55,122 nt of DNA from the NCBI GenBank assembly GCA_035508495.1, contig DATJMX010000069.1, positions 1 through 55,122 on the forward strand, given 5' to 3'. The notes beneath the pieces were generated by a model. It was not told where the DNA came from. It saw only the letters and a program-made list of their open reading frames with translations, and searched no databases. The position numbers and the translations under genes are program-made. The first letter of the stretch is position 1, and each line of letters begins with the position of its first letter. The DNA comes from Candidatus Binataceae bacterium. GTDB taxonomy: Bacteria > Desulfobacterota > Binatia > Binatales > Binataceae. Positions 9,163 to 17,955 of the stretch are shown one piece after another.

Positions 9163-9930
9163 TCAGTAAGCGGCGCTGCGGCGGGCTGAGTCGGCGAGGC
9201 GTTTGATTTCGTCTTCGGTGAAGCCGGCGAGCAGGCGCGATTCGCGTGCGATTGCGATTAGCCTGCCGTCGTCTTTTTGCAGATCTTCGCGTGCGCGGCG
9301 GCGGCCGCGGAAATTCAGATCGGCGTCGACGCCATCCTGGAAGGCCTGCGCTCTGGCGAGGCGCTCGGGGTCGCCCTCGGTCAGACGGCGCATCCACTTC
9401 GAGCCCATCCGCACGTGGGTAATTTCGTCGGCTAACACGTAGTCAACGGCGCGCTCGATAATCACATCGCCATTGTGCTGCGCAATTCGAATCAACTGCT
9501 CGAAGGTGTCGCAGGCGAGGCCCTCGAGACCGCGGTTCATTCCGGCGACACGCGCAGCGGGATCATCGGTGAGGGTGCAACTGTAAAGAAGATCGGTCTC
9601 GACGTAATCACCCGGCCGCGCACCGAGATATTCCAGCAGCCGCTCGAAGATCTCGGTATGCCGCGACTCGTCCCAAATCTGTCGCGCCATGTCGAGCTGG
9701 AATTCCCACGGCGCGTCGGGAAAGTCGAACAGCGTGCGCCCCGCGGCCTCCATCGCCTGCAGCTCGCCCGTGTATATCGTATGCAGCCGCGCGCGCAGAT
9801 GCTCTTCATCGAGAGGCACGATTACGCCGGTGAGACCCTGCTCGGCGCGAATCGCGCGCATCTTCTGCACACTCATCACGATGAAGTGCTCGGGCCGCGC
9901 CAGCATCTCGGCCGGAAGAAATCGCCTCAT
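9163..9930 (-). CDS. Ferritin-like (DUF455-type) diiron-fold protein
   Basis: A 255-residue, mostly helical protein. Candidate metal ligands follow the ferritin-like pattern: a Glu in YTGELQAMEAAG, an E-x-x-H in WDESRHTEIF, a Glu in CDTFEQLIRIA and a second D-E-x-T-H in LADEITHVRMG. This is the two-EXXH four-helix arrangement of DUF455 and related ferritin-like proteins. The gene is last in a minus-strand series, 48 nt after the FAH-family gene, so it may assist the aromatic oxidation operon or protect it from oxidative damage. That role is inferred from position only. A diiron oxygenase function is an alternative. The last 50 residues are Arg- and Asp-rich. Confidence 0.65.
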   Translation of the reverse strand: MRRFLPAEMLARPEHFIVMSVQKMRAIRAEQGLTGVIVPLDEEHLRARLHTIYTGELQAMEAAGRTLFDFPDAPWEFQLDMARQIWDESRHTEIFERLLEYLGARPGDYVETDLLYSCTLTDDPAARVAGMNRGLEGLACDTFEQLIRIAQHNGDVIIERAVDYVLADEITHVRMGSKWMRRLTEGDPERLARAQAFQDGVDADLNFRGRRRAREDLQKDDGRLIAIARESRLLAGFTEDEIKRLADSARRSAAY

Positions 9931-9978
9931 AGCTGAGATGGTACTCCGCTTTTAGGTCGAAGCCACCCTCGCCGCCCG

Positions 9979-10830
9979 TTATCGCGCCTCGGGGCGAACC
10001 CAATCCGACCCGAGCGCTACACGCCGCACCGAATCGGTGTCGCTGCCCTGGTGCCCAACCTGATTTGCGGCTGCGGGCGCTTCGACGACGTTGTTCATCA
10101 GGCGTCCAATGCCGCTGACTTCTACTTCAACCGTATCGCCCACGTTCATCGGCCGTGAGTTCTTCGGCGTTCCACTCAATATCACGTCGCCGGGAAGCAA
10201 AGTGATATAGCGGCAGAGGTCGGCGAGTATGTAGTCAATCGGAAACAGCATTTCGCTGACGTTGCCGTTCTGCACGACCTTGCCGTTGATGTAGGTTTTG
10301 AGGGTAGAGTCGCGGACATCGACGCCGCGCACGATTCCCGGTCCGATCGGACAAAAGCCGTCCATGCCCTTGACGCGCAGCATCGAGCCCGCGTCGGTGT
10401 CGCGAAAGTCCTGGCATCCGACATCGTTAGCGGGCGCGAAGCCCGCAATATAATTCCAGGCTTCGGCGCGGCCGATGTTGCGCATCGGTTTGCCGATAAT
10501 AACTGCAACTTCACCTTCATAGTTCAGATACTTGCGCCCCGCCGGACGGCACAGGCTGCCGCGATGGGAGTTGAGCGCGGTGGTCGGCTTTTGAAAGTAG
10601 GTGGGCGTTTCGATTGTCGGCGCTTTGAACTCAACGCGCCGCGACTCATAGTTCAGATGAATGCAGAGAATTTTCGTCGGATCGCACGGCGGAAGATAGG
10701 TCGCCTCAGCTTCCGCGATCGTGCGCCCGTCGCCAAGCTTCAGGCGATCTCCTTCGCTGTGAACCCATTCGGGATGTCCCTGGAAAAGGATTCGCCGCAA
10801 TTCTTCTCTTGGTCCGTTAAGCACACTCAT
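9979..10830 (-). CDS. Fumarylacetoacetate hydrolase (FAH) family protein
   Basis: A 283-residue member of the FAH superfamily. The family's metal-binding and catalytic core is visible: KYLNYEGEVAVIIGKP (the E-x-E ligand pair), ANDVGCQDFRDTDAG (the Asp ligand), and the C-terminal ILSGTPKNSRPMNVGDTVEVEV followed by GxGxLxN (GIGRLMNNV). Such enzymes cleave C-C bonds or decarboxylate or isomerise ring-opened aromatic catabolites, such as the homoprotocatechuate-pathway intermediates. The gene starts 49 nt after the HpaB-like monooxygenase. That pairing matches hydroxyphenylacetate-type catabolism, although no ring-cleavage dioxygenase is present in the window. The C-terminal 25 residues look unstructured. 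Confidence 0.85.
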   Translation of the reverse strand: MSVLNGPREELRRILFQGHPEWVHSEGDRLKLGDGRTIAEAEATYLPPCDPTKILCIHLNYESRRVEFKAPTIETPTYFQKPTTALNSHRGSLCRPAGRKYLNYEGEVAVIIGKPMRNIGRAEAWNYIAGFAPANDVGCQDFRDTDAGSMLRVKGMDGFCPIGPGIVRGVDVRDSTLKTYINGKVVQNGNVSEMLFPIDYILADLCRYITLLPGDVILSGTPKNSRPMNVGDTVEVEVSGIGRLMNNVVEAPAAANQVGHQGSDTDSVRRVALGSDWVRPEAR

Positions 10831-10879
10831 TGGATACTCTCCCGATTAGTCAGTTGGTTGAATGTGATCTGGTTTGCGA

Positions 10880-12394
10880 CTACTGCTTGCGAAATCCGGA
10901 CGCGGATCGCGGCAGGTTAACAACCTGCGGCGCTGCGGATGCGTGGCCGTTTGAAGGTTGTGCGATACCGAGTATTTGATCGACCAGCCGACGCGCGCGG
11001 TCTTTCGGCGCAAGCACATTAGCCAGTTGCATATTGCGCGGCCCGGATGCCAGGTAGAATCGCTCGTAGAGCACGTTGCGACCGGCGAGTGCCGTGCCGA
11101 CGAAATCCCACGCCAGGCGGAAAACCCGCGCCCGCTCTTCGGCACTTACTCCCTTCGCGCCGCAGAGGAATTTTTCGATCAGTGGCCGCATCTTCGGATC
11201 ATCGAATTGCGCCGCGCTTGGCGTTGCCAGCAGATTGTGCGAGCCAATTAACGTGATGATTTCTGCAACCCGCGGGAACCAGGTCGGCAGTATGGCGCGC
11301 AGTGCGGCGAGCGGAGCACCGTTGGGAAAGCATACGCCGTTGCCATAGACGAACGCTTCGTCCTCCGACGCCTTGATAGCGGCGCGCACCAGTTCCCCAT
11401 AGGTCCAGATTTCGCCGAGCAACTGCGACGTTGCGGGAGAGACATCGTTGATAATTTCCGCCATCCGCGATGCCAGTCCGTACGCAAACTCGAGCTTGGT
11501 TTGTGCGCGAATCATCGTCTGCTGCATGACGTTCGGGTACCAGCCCGTCGTCATCACGGTGTTGTAGGCCTTGATATTGGAATCGATAAAGACGCGGTCG
11601 CGCGGAATCTCGACATCGTCGAAAATCACGAACGCATCCTGCTCGTCGAAACGTGTCGAGAGCGGATGGTCGAATTGACTACCTGTGGTCGAGCAACTGT
11701 CGCGGCACAGGAACTTGAGCCCCGGCGCACCCATCGGAATGCAGAACGAGAGCGCGTACGCGTCGGCGCCCTCGGGCAGCGGCATGGCGGGATAGACCGC
11801 GAGCTCATCGGCAAACGGCGCAAGCGTCGCCAGGATTCGCGCGCCGCGCACGACGATGCCGTGCTCGGTGTCGGCGACTTTGTGCAGCGCAACCTCGTTG
11901 CCGGCCTGAGGAGCGTCGCCCTGCGCCTTGTCGATCGTGGGCTGCACGATAGTATGTGTGAGCGAAATGTCATTGCGGCGCAGGAACTTCTGATACTGCA
12001 CGAGATTCGCCGCGCCGCGCTCGTTGCCATTGATCGCCCATTCGTCGGCGCGCCCCGCAAAGCCCGCGTAGGTCACATTCATATAGTCGGGCGTGCGGCC
12101 CATGAGGCCGACGGTGAATTCGGCGATCGTCTGGAGGCAGCGATGACGCCGATCGAGATCCTCGCGCGAGTGCGGAATCATGTGGCTCATGTTGATGAGC
12201 TCGCCGGTCTCGGGATCGGGCATCAGGCACGCGTCAGCGTTCGCGTGCTGCAAATCGAATACACTCGCAATTGTCGCGGCGCCGCCGGCAAGCGCGGGAT
12301 GCGCGGCGATGTCGCCGACGCGTTCGCCATCGACCCAGACTTCGCGCGTGCCTTTGAGGCCGCGTAGAAATTCCTTTCCGGTTCGTGCCGGCAT
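10880..12394 (-). CDS. 4-hydroxyphenylacetate 3-monooxygenase (HpaB) family oxygenase
   Basis: The 504-residue length matches the large FADH2-dependent oxygenase component of two-component aromatic hydroxylases. Family features include the N-terminal R-T-G-K-E-F-L-R-G-L, the NVTYAGFAGR region, RRNDISLTHTIVQPTIDKA, GARILATLAPFADE, and a DDVEIPRDRVFID segment followed by GWYPNVMQQTMIR. The enzyme hydroxylates a phenolic substrate using reduced FAD from a separate reductase (HpaC); none is encoded here, so the reductase must be elsewhere. It lies 12 nt after the TetR gene and 49 nt before the FAH gene, which points to one catabolic operon. The substrate could be 4-hydroxyphenylacetate, a chlorophenol or another phenol; sequence alone does not decide. 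Confidence 0.88.
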   Translation of the reverse strand: MPARTGKEFLRGLKGTREVWVDGERVGDIAAHPALAGGAATIASVFDLQHANADACLMPDPETGELINMSHMIPHSREDLDRRHRCLQTIAEFTVGLMGRTPDYMNVTYAGFAGRADEWAINGNERGAANLVQYQKFLRRNDISLTHTIVQPTIDKAQGDAPQAGNEVALHKVADTEHGIVVRGARILATLAPFADELAVYPAMPLPEGADAYALSFCIPMGAPGLKFLCRDSCSTTGSQFDHPLSTRFDEQDAFVIFDDVEIPRDRVFIDSNIKAYNTVMTTGWYPNVMQQTMIRAQTKLEFAYGLASRMAEIINDVSPATSQLLGEIWTYGELVRAAIKASEDEAFVYGNGVCFPNGAPLAALRAILPTWFPRVAEIITLIGSHNLLATPSAAQFDDPKMRPLIEKFLCGAKGVSAEERARVFRLAWDFVGTALAGRNVLYERFYLASGPRNMQLANVLAPKDRARRLVDQILGIAQPSNGHASAAPQVVNLPRSASGFRKQ

Positions 12395-12406
12395 GCGAAT
12401 TCTCCT

Positions 12407-13081
12407 TTAGTCGCGCGCCCCTCGTCGCGATCGCGCGATGGTAAGTCCCTGCAACTGGAGCTCGAGTGATGCGCGCAGGCGGCGATCGCGCGACTCGGCG
12501 GAAGTTCCCTCACGCCCGAGCCATCGCTGCAGCGTTGCAAAGTAAAGCGCAAAAAGGTTCTGCGCGAGGAGCGCCGGCAGCAGGCTGGAATCAAGTTCGT
12601 TGCGCTCCTGGGCTCGCTCGATCAAGTCGGCGATCCGCTTCAGCAGCGCCGCCATGAAGGTCGCGACGCCATGGCGGCGGTTATCGACGAACGGCAACTC
12701 CTTGACGAACACGCGTGCGAGGCCGGGATTACGCTCGTGATGCGCGATCATGGCGCCGAACACGCGCAGTAACTGATCGATAAGCCTGCGCTCGGTCATG
12801 GTGTGGAATGCTTGATCGACAGCGGCGCCGATTTCCTCGCGAAAAATCATGACCAGGAGATCTTCCTTGGTTCCGGCGTAAAGAAAGAGCGTGCCGGCGC
12901 CGATATCCGCCGCGCGAGCGATTTCGCGCGTCGTCGTCGCCTCGAAACCCTTGTGGCCAAAGAGAGTACGCGCGGCACGCTTGATACGCTGGAGCTTGTC
13001 GCGCTTCTTGCGTTCGATGCGTCCCGGCGCGGCGCCATTGGTCGAAGGTTCCGCGACCAGCACTTTAAGCTGCGAAGTCAT
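12407..13081 (-). CDS. TetR/AcrR family transcriptional regulator
   Basis: The 224-residue product has the N-terminal TetR HTH at about residues 30-80. It reads RIKRAARTLFGHKGFEATTT, then REIARAADIGAGTLFLYAGT with the family-typical K-E-D-L-L after it. The first 28 residues form a basic, Arg/Lys-rich extension. The remaining helical part is the ligand-binding and dimerisation domain. It is first in the operon with the HpaB-like monooxygenase (12-nt gap), so it likely controls that operon and itself. A 6-2-6 inverted repeat sits directly upstream of its start codon. The ligand is probably a phenolic substrate or an acyl/aryl intermediate, by inference. Confidence 0.9.
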   Translation of the reverse strand: MTSQLKVLVAEPSTNGAAPGRIERKKRDKLQRIKRAARTLFGHKGFEATTTREIARAADIGAGTLFLYAGTKEDLLVMIFREEIGAAVDQAFHTMTERRLIDQLLRVFGAMIAHHERNPGLARVFVKELPFVDNRRHGVATFMAALLKRIADLIERAQERNELDSSLLPALLAQNLFALYFATLQRWLGREGTSAESRDRRLRASLELQLQGLTIARSRRGARD

Positions 13082-13083
13082 TT

Positions 13084-13097
13084 CTGAGCGTGCTCAG
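13084..13097. promoter_or_regulatory. Inverted repeat, candidate TetR operator
   Basis: CTGAGC-GT-GCTCAG is a perfect 6-bp dyad with a 2-bp spacer. It lies 2 bp upstream of the TetR start codon and is followed by a further half-like TGAGCG at 13101-13106. The position fits an autoregulatory operator for the TetR-HpaB operon. Being this close to the start codon, it would overlap the leader rather than the -10 box. Confidence 0.5.
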
Positions 13098-13267
13098 TTT
13101 TGAGCGCAGTCAGATTTAATCAAACCTCGGCCAAACGTCAAGCGCGGCCAGGTGCGGCGGCGCGCTTGAAAGTGCGGCCTGCGCGATGGGATTATCCGAG
13201 CCGCTAGAGTCTCCGCGCGCGTTTTGCCGGCGCGGCGCGCACCGCAACTCCAGGCACTCGACAACAA

Positions 13268-14626
13268 ATGCCCCAAGTAAAAATTCTTCTCGACGAATCC
13301 GAAATTCCCAGGCACTGGTACAACATCGTCGCGGACATGCCGAATCCGCCCGCGCCGCCGCTTGGGCCCGATGGCCAGCCGATTTCGCCCGAATCGCTCG
13401 CCGCGATTTTTCCCGCCGCGATAATCGAGCAGGAAGTCGCGCGCGAGCGCTGGATCCCGATTCCCGAGGCGGTGCGCGAGATCTACCGCCAGTGGCGGCC
13501 GACGCCGATGTTCCGCGCGCTGCGGCTCGAAGCGGCACTCGGGACCCCCGCGCGCATCTACTATAAGTACGAAGGCGTGAGCCCCGCGGGCTCGCACAAG
13601 CCGAATACGGCGGCAGCGCAGGCTTACTTCAATCATCGCGCAGGTGTTCGCCGTCTCGTCACCGAGACGGGCGCGGGACAATGGGGATCGGCGCTAGCAC
13701 TCGCGGGCCAGATGTTCGGCATCGACGTGCGCGTGTTCATGGTGCGCGCCAGTTACGAGCAGAAGCCATTTCGACGCTCGATGATGGAAACCTGGGGCGC
13801 GCAGGTTTTCGCCAGCCCGAGCAGCGAGACGCGGGCGGGCCGTAAGATTCTCGATTCCGATCCCGATTCACCCGGCTCGCTGGGGATGGCGATCTCGGAG
13901 GCAGTCGAGGAAGCGGCCTCGCGCAAGGATTCGAACTATGCGCTGGGCTCGGTGCTCAATCACGTCATCCTACATCAGACCGTGATCGGCCTCGAAGCGC
14001 GCAAACAGTTCGAGAAGGTCGGCGACTATCCCGACGTCATCATCGCATGCTGCGGCGGCGGTTCGAACTTCGGCGGCAGCGCGTTTCCGTTCTTCGCCGA
14101 CAAGGCCGCGGGCAAAAATCTGCGTCTCGTAGCAGTCGAGCCGGCCTCCTGCCCTACCCTGACGCGCGGTCACTACGCTTATGACGCGGGCGACACCGAA
14201 GGCCTCACGCCGCTGATGCTGATGTACACGCTGGGGCGCAACTTCGTGCCGCCCGCGATTCACGCCGGGGGACTGCGCTATCACGGCGATTCGCCGCTGG
14301 TCTCGCAGCTGCATCATGAAGGATTAGTTGAGGCAGTCGCGGTTGCGCAGCTCGCTACATTCGAGGCCGGCGTTCAGTTTGCACGCACCGAAGGGATCAT
14401 CCCGGCGCCTGAGGCCAACCACGCCATCCGCGTCGCGATCGACGAAGCGCTCGAATGCAAGCGCACTGGCGAACCGAAAGCGATTTACTTCACATTGTCG
14501 GGGCATGGCCACTTCGACATGGCCGCCTACGATCGCTACTTCAGCGGACAGCTAACGGACTACGCCTACCCCGGAGAGGAAATCGAAAAGGCACTCAACG
14601 AGTTGCCCAAGGTCGCGCGCGGCTGA
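13268..14626 (+). CDS. TrpB-like PLP-dependent enzyme (TrpB2 type)
   Basis: The 452-residue product matches the longer TrpB2 subfamily of tryptophan synthase beta chains (usual length about 430-460). Features are the N-terminal WYN(I/V)xxDMPxPPxPxLxPxG segment, the R-P-T-P substrate motif, PLP lysine K111 in SPAGSHKPNTA, TGAGQWGSALA, the phosphate-binding loop ACCGGGSNFGG, and the C-terminal LSGHGHFDM. TrpB2 proteins make tryptophan from indole and serine, or use other nucleophiles, often without a TrpA partner. No trpA or other trp gene is nearby. Instead it is followed 12 nt later by a nitrilase-fold gene, so a dedicated beta-replacement chemistry is possible. The spacing suggests a two-gene operon. 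Confidence 0.9.
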   Translation: MPQVKILLDESEIPRHWYNIVADMPNPPAPPLGPDGQPISPESLAAIFPAAIIEQEVARERWIPIPEAVREIYRQWRPTPMFRALRLEAALGTPARIYYKYEGVSPAGSHKPNTAAAQAYFNHRAGVRRLVTETGAGQWGSALALAGQMFGIDVRVFMVRASYEQKPFRRSMMETWGAQVFASPSSETRAGRKILDSDPDSPGSLGMAISEAVEEAASRKDSNYALGSVLNHVILHQTVIGLEARKQFEKVGDYPDVIIACCGGGSNFGGSAFPFFADKAAGKNLRLVAVEPASCPTLTRGHYAYDAGDTEGLTPLMLMYTLGRNFVPPAIHAGGLRYHGDSPLVSQLHHEGLVEAVAVAQLATFEAGVQFARTEGIIPAPEANHAIRVAIDEALECKRTGEPKAIYFTLSGHGHFDMAAYDRYFSGQLTDYAYPGEEIEKALNELPKVARG

Positions 14627-14638
14627 CGCGGGAGGCTC

Positions 14639-15712
14639 ATGATGATCAAGCCGTACACGGCAGTGGGCTTAATCCCGACCGCGCGCGGAATCCGCAGGCG
14701 CGCCGATATCGCAAAGAACCTCGATCACATCGCGCATCTGGTGAAGGCCGCGGCATGGCTGTCGAGCCTGGACTTGCCGGTGCGGCTGCTTGCGATTCCA
14801 GAGGGCGCGCTGCAGGGATTCAATGACGAGGTGCTCGATCTCGATCACGTTCAGTTCGCCCGCGAATGCGCAATCGATATTCCCGGCGAAGAGAGCGCGG
14901 CGCTCGGAAAAATCGCGCGCGAGTTCGATTGCTTCGTCATCGCGCAGGCCAAAGCGCGGCATCCGGACTGGAAGGATCGCTTCTTCAACGTCGGTTTTAT
15001 CCTCGATCCCAAAGGCGAAGTGATCTTGCAGCACTACAAGGTGTCGCCGCTGTTTCCGGTTGAGCACTCGGTGTGTCCGCACGACATCTTCGACTGGTGG
15101 ATTGAGAAATACGGTGCAACGCTCGACGCGTTCTGGCCGGTGGTCGATACAGAAATCGGGCGGCTTGGAATCATGATGGCCAACGAGGGTTCGTATCCCG
15201 AGAACGCGCGCGCGCTCGCGCTCAACGGCGCCGAAGTCGTTTACCGCGCATCCTATCCGCATCCTGCGACGGGCAACGAGATGTTCGAGATCCAGAGCCG
15301 CGCCCGCGCGCTCGACAACAACATGTACATCGTCGCGCCCAACATGGGCACGTACTACATCGATGCCGAGTCGGACACGCCAATTGACACGTTTGGTGGC
15401 CGCTCGATGATCATCGACCACCGCGGGCGGATCGTCGGCAAGCAGGAATACGGCGGCGTCTCGACCTACGTCGCGGGCGTGATCGACATCGAGGCGCTGC
15501 GCTTCCATCGCGAGAGCGCCCAATGGGACAACTGGCTGAAGGACATTCGCACCGAGCTCTATCAACTCATCTATCAGGATCCCATCTATCCGAAGAATCT
15601 TTATCTGAACCGCGCGCCGATGAAGCATGCCGAATATCGACGCGAAGTGATCGAGAAGCAGATCGCGCTGATGCAATCACGCGGCATCTGGAAGAAATCG
15701 TCCTATGAATGA
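14639..15712 (+). CDS. Nitrilase-superfamily protein lacking the catalytic cysteine
   Basis: A 357-residue carbon-nitrogen hydrolase fold. The usual Glu-Lys-Cys triad can be followed: Glu55 (AIPEGALQG) and Lys134 (QHYKVSPLFP) are present. The nucleophile-elbow region, however, reads LGIMMANEGSYPENARAL, where aliphatic amidases have G-L-I-I-C-D-D-G-N-Y-P-E. Position 181 is therefore Ala (GCC, 15179-15181), not Cys. The flanking ALNGAEVVYRASYPHP, which matches the family's A-x-x-G-A-E-(L/V) stretch, is intact and the frame is unbroken, so this is not simple decay. It may be a pseudoenzyme, for example a scaffold or allosteric subunit for the TrpB-like protein 12 nt upstream. GGAGG precedes two adjacent ATG codons; the second (14642) is better spaced. 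Its end overlaps the convergent AmpG-like gene by 10 nt. Confidence 0.82.
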   Translation: MMIKPYTAVGLIPTARGIRRRADIAKNLDHIAHLVKAAAWLSSLDLPVRLLAIPEGALQGFNDEVLDLDHVQFARECAIDIPGEESAALGKIAREFDCFVIAQAKARHPDWKDRFFNVGFILDPKGEVILQHYKVSPLFPVEHSVCPHDIFDWWIEKYGATLDAFWPVVDTEIGRLGIMMANEGSYPENARALALNGAEVVYRASYPHPATGNEMFEIQSRARALDNNMYIVAPNMGTYYIDAESDTPIDTFGGRSMIIDHRGRIVGKQEYGGVSTYVAGVIDIEALRFHRESAQWDNWLKDIRTELYQLIYQDPIYPKNLYLNRAPMKHAEYRREVIEKQIALMQSRGIWKKSSYE

Positions 15713-16983
15713 GCTACCGCCGCGCGCGGCGCCGCTCGCATTCCGCCGCTGCGCCTTGCGATCCAGACCAAAAGCGCGATCGCAGGCAGGGTCACGACGG
15801 TGGTGAGCATGAAGAACGGCACCCAGCCGAGGCGATCGGCGAGGACGCCGCCCGACGACGCGAACAGCGTCCGTCCCACCGCGGCGAGCGACGACAGCAG
15901 CGCATACTGCGTGGCGGTGAACGCGGGCGAGCACAGGTCGGAGAGGTAGGCGACGAGAGCCGCGCCCGCCATCGCGCCGGTGAGGTTTTCCGCTGCAACG
16001 CACAGCGCGAGGTATCCGATCCGATGCCCCTCGAGCGCCTGCACCACGTAGAAGAAATTGCCGACCGACTGTAGAAGGCCGCATACGATAAGCGCGCGCA
16101 TCACGCCGAGCTTCGCCGCCACGATACCGCCGACCAGCGCGCCGATAATCGTGGCGAAGAAGCCAAAGAGCTTCGATACCGCCGCGATCTGCGCCAGCGA
16201 GAAATGCAGCGACACGTAGAGCGGCATCGCCATCACGCCCGCGAGCGCTTCGCCGAGCTTGTAGCCCACGATGAAGATCAGGATCGCAGCCCAGACTGGC
16301 CGCTGCATGAAGTCCACGAATGGACCAACGACTGCGGTCTCGAGCCACGCACCGGCTGGTCCGTCCGCGCCTTCATTATTAGAAGGCGGCTCGGGGCCGA
16401 AGATGAATACCGCCATGCCGATCGCGAGCAATGCCGCCATCGTCGCGTAGGCCGCGAACCATCCCGCGAGATCGGCGACAATCAACGCGCCCGCGCCCGC
16501 AGCCAGCATCCCGAGTCGATAGCCGGTTTGAATCATCCCGGCGCCCGGACCCTGTTGATCCTCGCTCAGCAGTTCGACGCGGTATGCATCGATCACGATG
16601 TCCTGGCTTGCTGACAAGAACGCGACGATGAGCGCGAGCACGCCCATCCTGCCAAGGCCGCGGTGCGGGTCGCAGAGCCCAAGGCCCAGAGTCGCTGCGA
16701 CGAGCGCGATCTGAATCGCGAGGCCCCAGCCGCGGCGGCGGCCAATCGGGATCGGCGGCGGCAAGCGATCGATGAGCGGCGACCATAGGAACTTGAAAGC
16801 GTATGGCGTCCCGACCAGCGCGAAGGCGCCGATCGCGGAACGGCTGATGTGCGCGGTCGCGAGCCACGCGGAGAGCGTTGAGAAGGTGAGCAGGAGCGGC
16901 AGGCCGCTGGCGAAACCGAGCGGCAGGATCATCAGCACGCGGCGATCAGCGTAAACCTCGAGCGCGCGCCGCCAGCCGCCCAT
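15703..16983 (-). CDS. AmpG-like major facilitator transporter
   Basis: A 426-residue hydrophobic protein with about 12 predicted TM helices. The AmpG/muropeptide-permease flavour shows in the N-terminal LGFASGLPLLLTFSTLSAWL, in KFLWSPLIDRLPPP at the first cytoplasmic loop, and in ASQDIVIDAYRVELLS in TM4-5. AmpG importers take up GlcNAc-anhydroMurNAc peptides for cell-wall recycling, but broader AmpG-like transporters act on other solutes. The gene stands alone on the minus strand and converges with the nitrilase-fold gene. No beta-lactamase, nagZ or ampD is nearby, so the muropeptide role is by family only. Confidence 0.85.
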   Translation of the reverse strand: MGGWRRALEVYADRRVLMILPLGFASGLPLLLTFSTLSAWLATAHISRSAIGAFALVGTPYAFKFLWSPLIDRLPPPIPIGRRRGWGLAIQIALVAATLGLGLCDPHRGLGRMGVLALIVAFLSASQDIVIDAYRVELLSEDQQGPGAGMIQTGYRLGMLAAGAGALIVADLAGWFAAYATMAALLAIGMAVFIFGPEPPSNNEGADGPAGAWLETAVVGPFVDFMQRPVWAAILIFIVGYKLGEALAGVMAMPLYVSLHFSLAQIAAVSKLFGFFATIIGALVGGIVAAKLGVMRALIVCGLLQSVGNFFYVVQALEGHRIGYLALCVAAENLTGAMAGAALVAYLSDLCSPAFTATQYALLSSLAAVGRTLFASSGGVLADRLGWVPFFMLTTVVTLPAIALLVWIARRSGGMRAAPRAAVAHS

Positions 16984-17016
16984 TTCATCCTCCTCCGCGA
17001 CGCCGATGCGCCGACG

Positions 17017-17790
17017 CTAATCTTCGCTGTGCACGACCACCACGCGCCGCGAGTCGCCGCGCGCGCTGTCGAGAGGCAACCCCAGGTGTTCCGTCAGGCG
17101 CGATGCGATGACGACGATCGAACCGGGCGTCTGATGCGCGAGGCGCGCGGCGCTGCGTTCCGACAGTACATCGGTGCGCGGGCGTCCGCCGATCTTCTTG
17201 TGCGCGCGCTTGACCATTTCATGCAGCTCTTCGTCCGGACCACGTCCCTCGCGCGGCACCATCAGCGTGCGCATCTTGCATTTGCGGCCCGCGGCGATTC
17301 GCACTGAGATCTCCAGGGCGGATTCTCCGTCTGAGCTGTAGTCAACGACCGCGATCACGCTTTCCTGGGGATGCGCGGGTCCGTAGATGAGAACCGCGAC
17401 TTTGATCCCGGTACCTTCGACGCGGCGCAGGACATCGCCGACCGTGCCGCCACGATAATCGGGAGTCAACTCGGGGCGATGCGATCCCATCAGGATCCAT
17501 CGCGCGCCCCGCGCCTGCGCCGTGGCGACGATATCCGTCGCCGGATCATCGGTCCACGTCGGCGGCGAAGCGAGCGACGCGTTGCGGCTCGTCAGGAATT
17601 CCTGCACCGATGTTAATGCCGCGGAACCGGGCTGCGCTTCCTGGGCAATCGCCTGCGCACGCCGCGTCATCAACAGAACGTGCGGCGTCGGCTCGTCGGG
17701 TTGGGTGGCGGCGAATGCGAGGTCGAGAAGCGGTACTACGCCCTCGGGATTCGAGATCGGGACAACGATGCCCCCGTGCTCGGTACTCAT
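17017..17790 (-). CDS. Universal stress protein-like (tandem Usp-fold) protein
   Basis: A 257-residue soluble protein that reads as two alpha/beta halves. Each half starts with a hydrophobic strand (GGIVVPISNPEG; SVIAVVDYSSDGESALEISV) and ends with a strand after a short turn (GARWILMGSHRPE; PGSIVVIASRLTEHLG). This is the pattern of tandem Usp domains. The canonical G-x2-G-x9-G-S ATP loop is not clear in either half, so ATP binding is doubtful. It is transcribed divergently from rfbC across 165 nt and lies 33 nt downstream of nothing coding on its own strand. The function is unassigned beyond a possible stress or signalling role. Confidence 0.5.
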   Translation of the reverse strand: MSTEHGGIVVPISNPEGVVPLLDLAFAATQPDEPTPHVLLMTRRAQAIAQEAQPGSAALTSVQEFLTSRNASLASPPTWTDDPATDIVATAQARGARWILMGSHRPELTPDYRGGTVGDVLRRVEGTGIKVAVLIYGPAHPQESVIAVVDYSSDGESALEISVRIAAGRKCKMRTLMVPREGRGPDEELHEMVKRAHKKIGGRPRTDVLSERSAARLAHQTPGSIVVIASRLTEHLGLPLDSARGDSRRVVVVHSED

Positions 17791-17955
17791 ACGACAGCAG
17801 GGAGGCTAGCAGGAGCCTCACGCGAATTAAATCGCGCCCGCGAGATCGCTCCTATTTCCGAAATCGACGAGCGCCGCGACAGACTGACCTCATCTCGAAT
17901 GCGAGTTGGGTCTTCAACGTGGTAGAATTTTGAGCCAGGAGTTCGGTGCCTATCG

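Noticed and set aside
14669..15676. Long open frame (about 335 codons) on the strand opposite the nitrilase-fold gene
   Set aside because: It is the antisense shadow of a well-supported gene; its translation is rich in Arg, His, Val and Asp and matches no domain.
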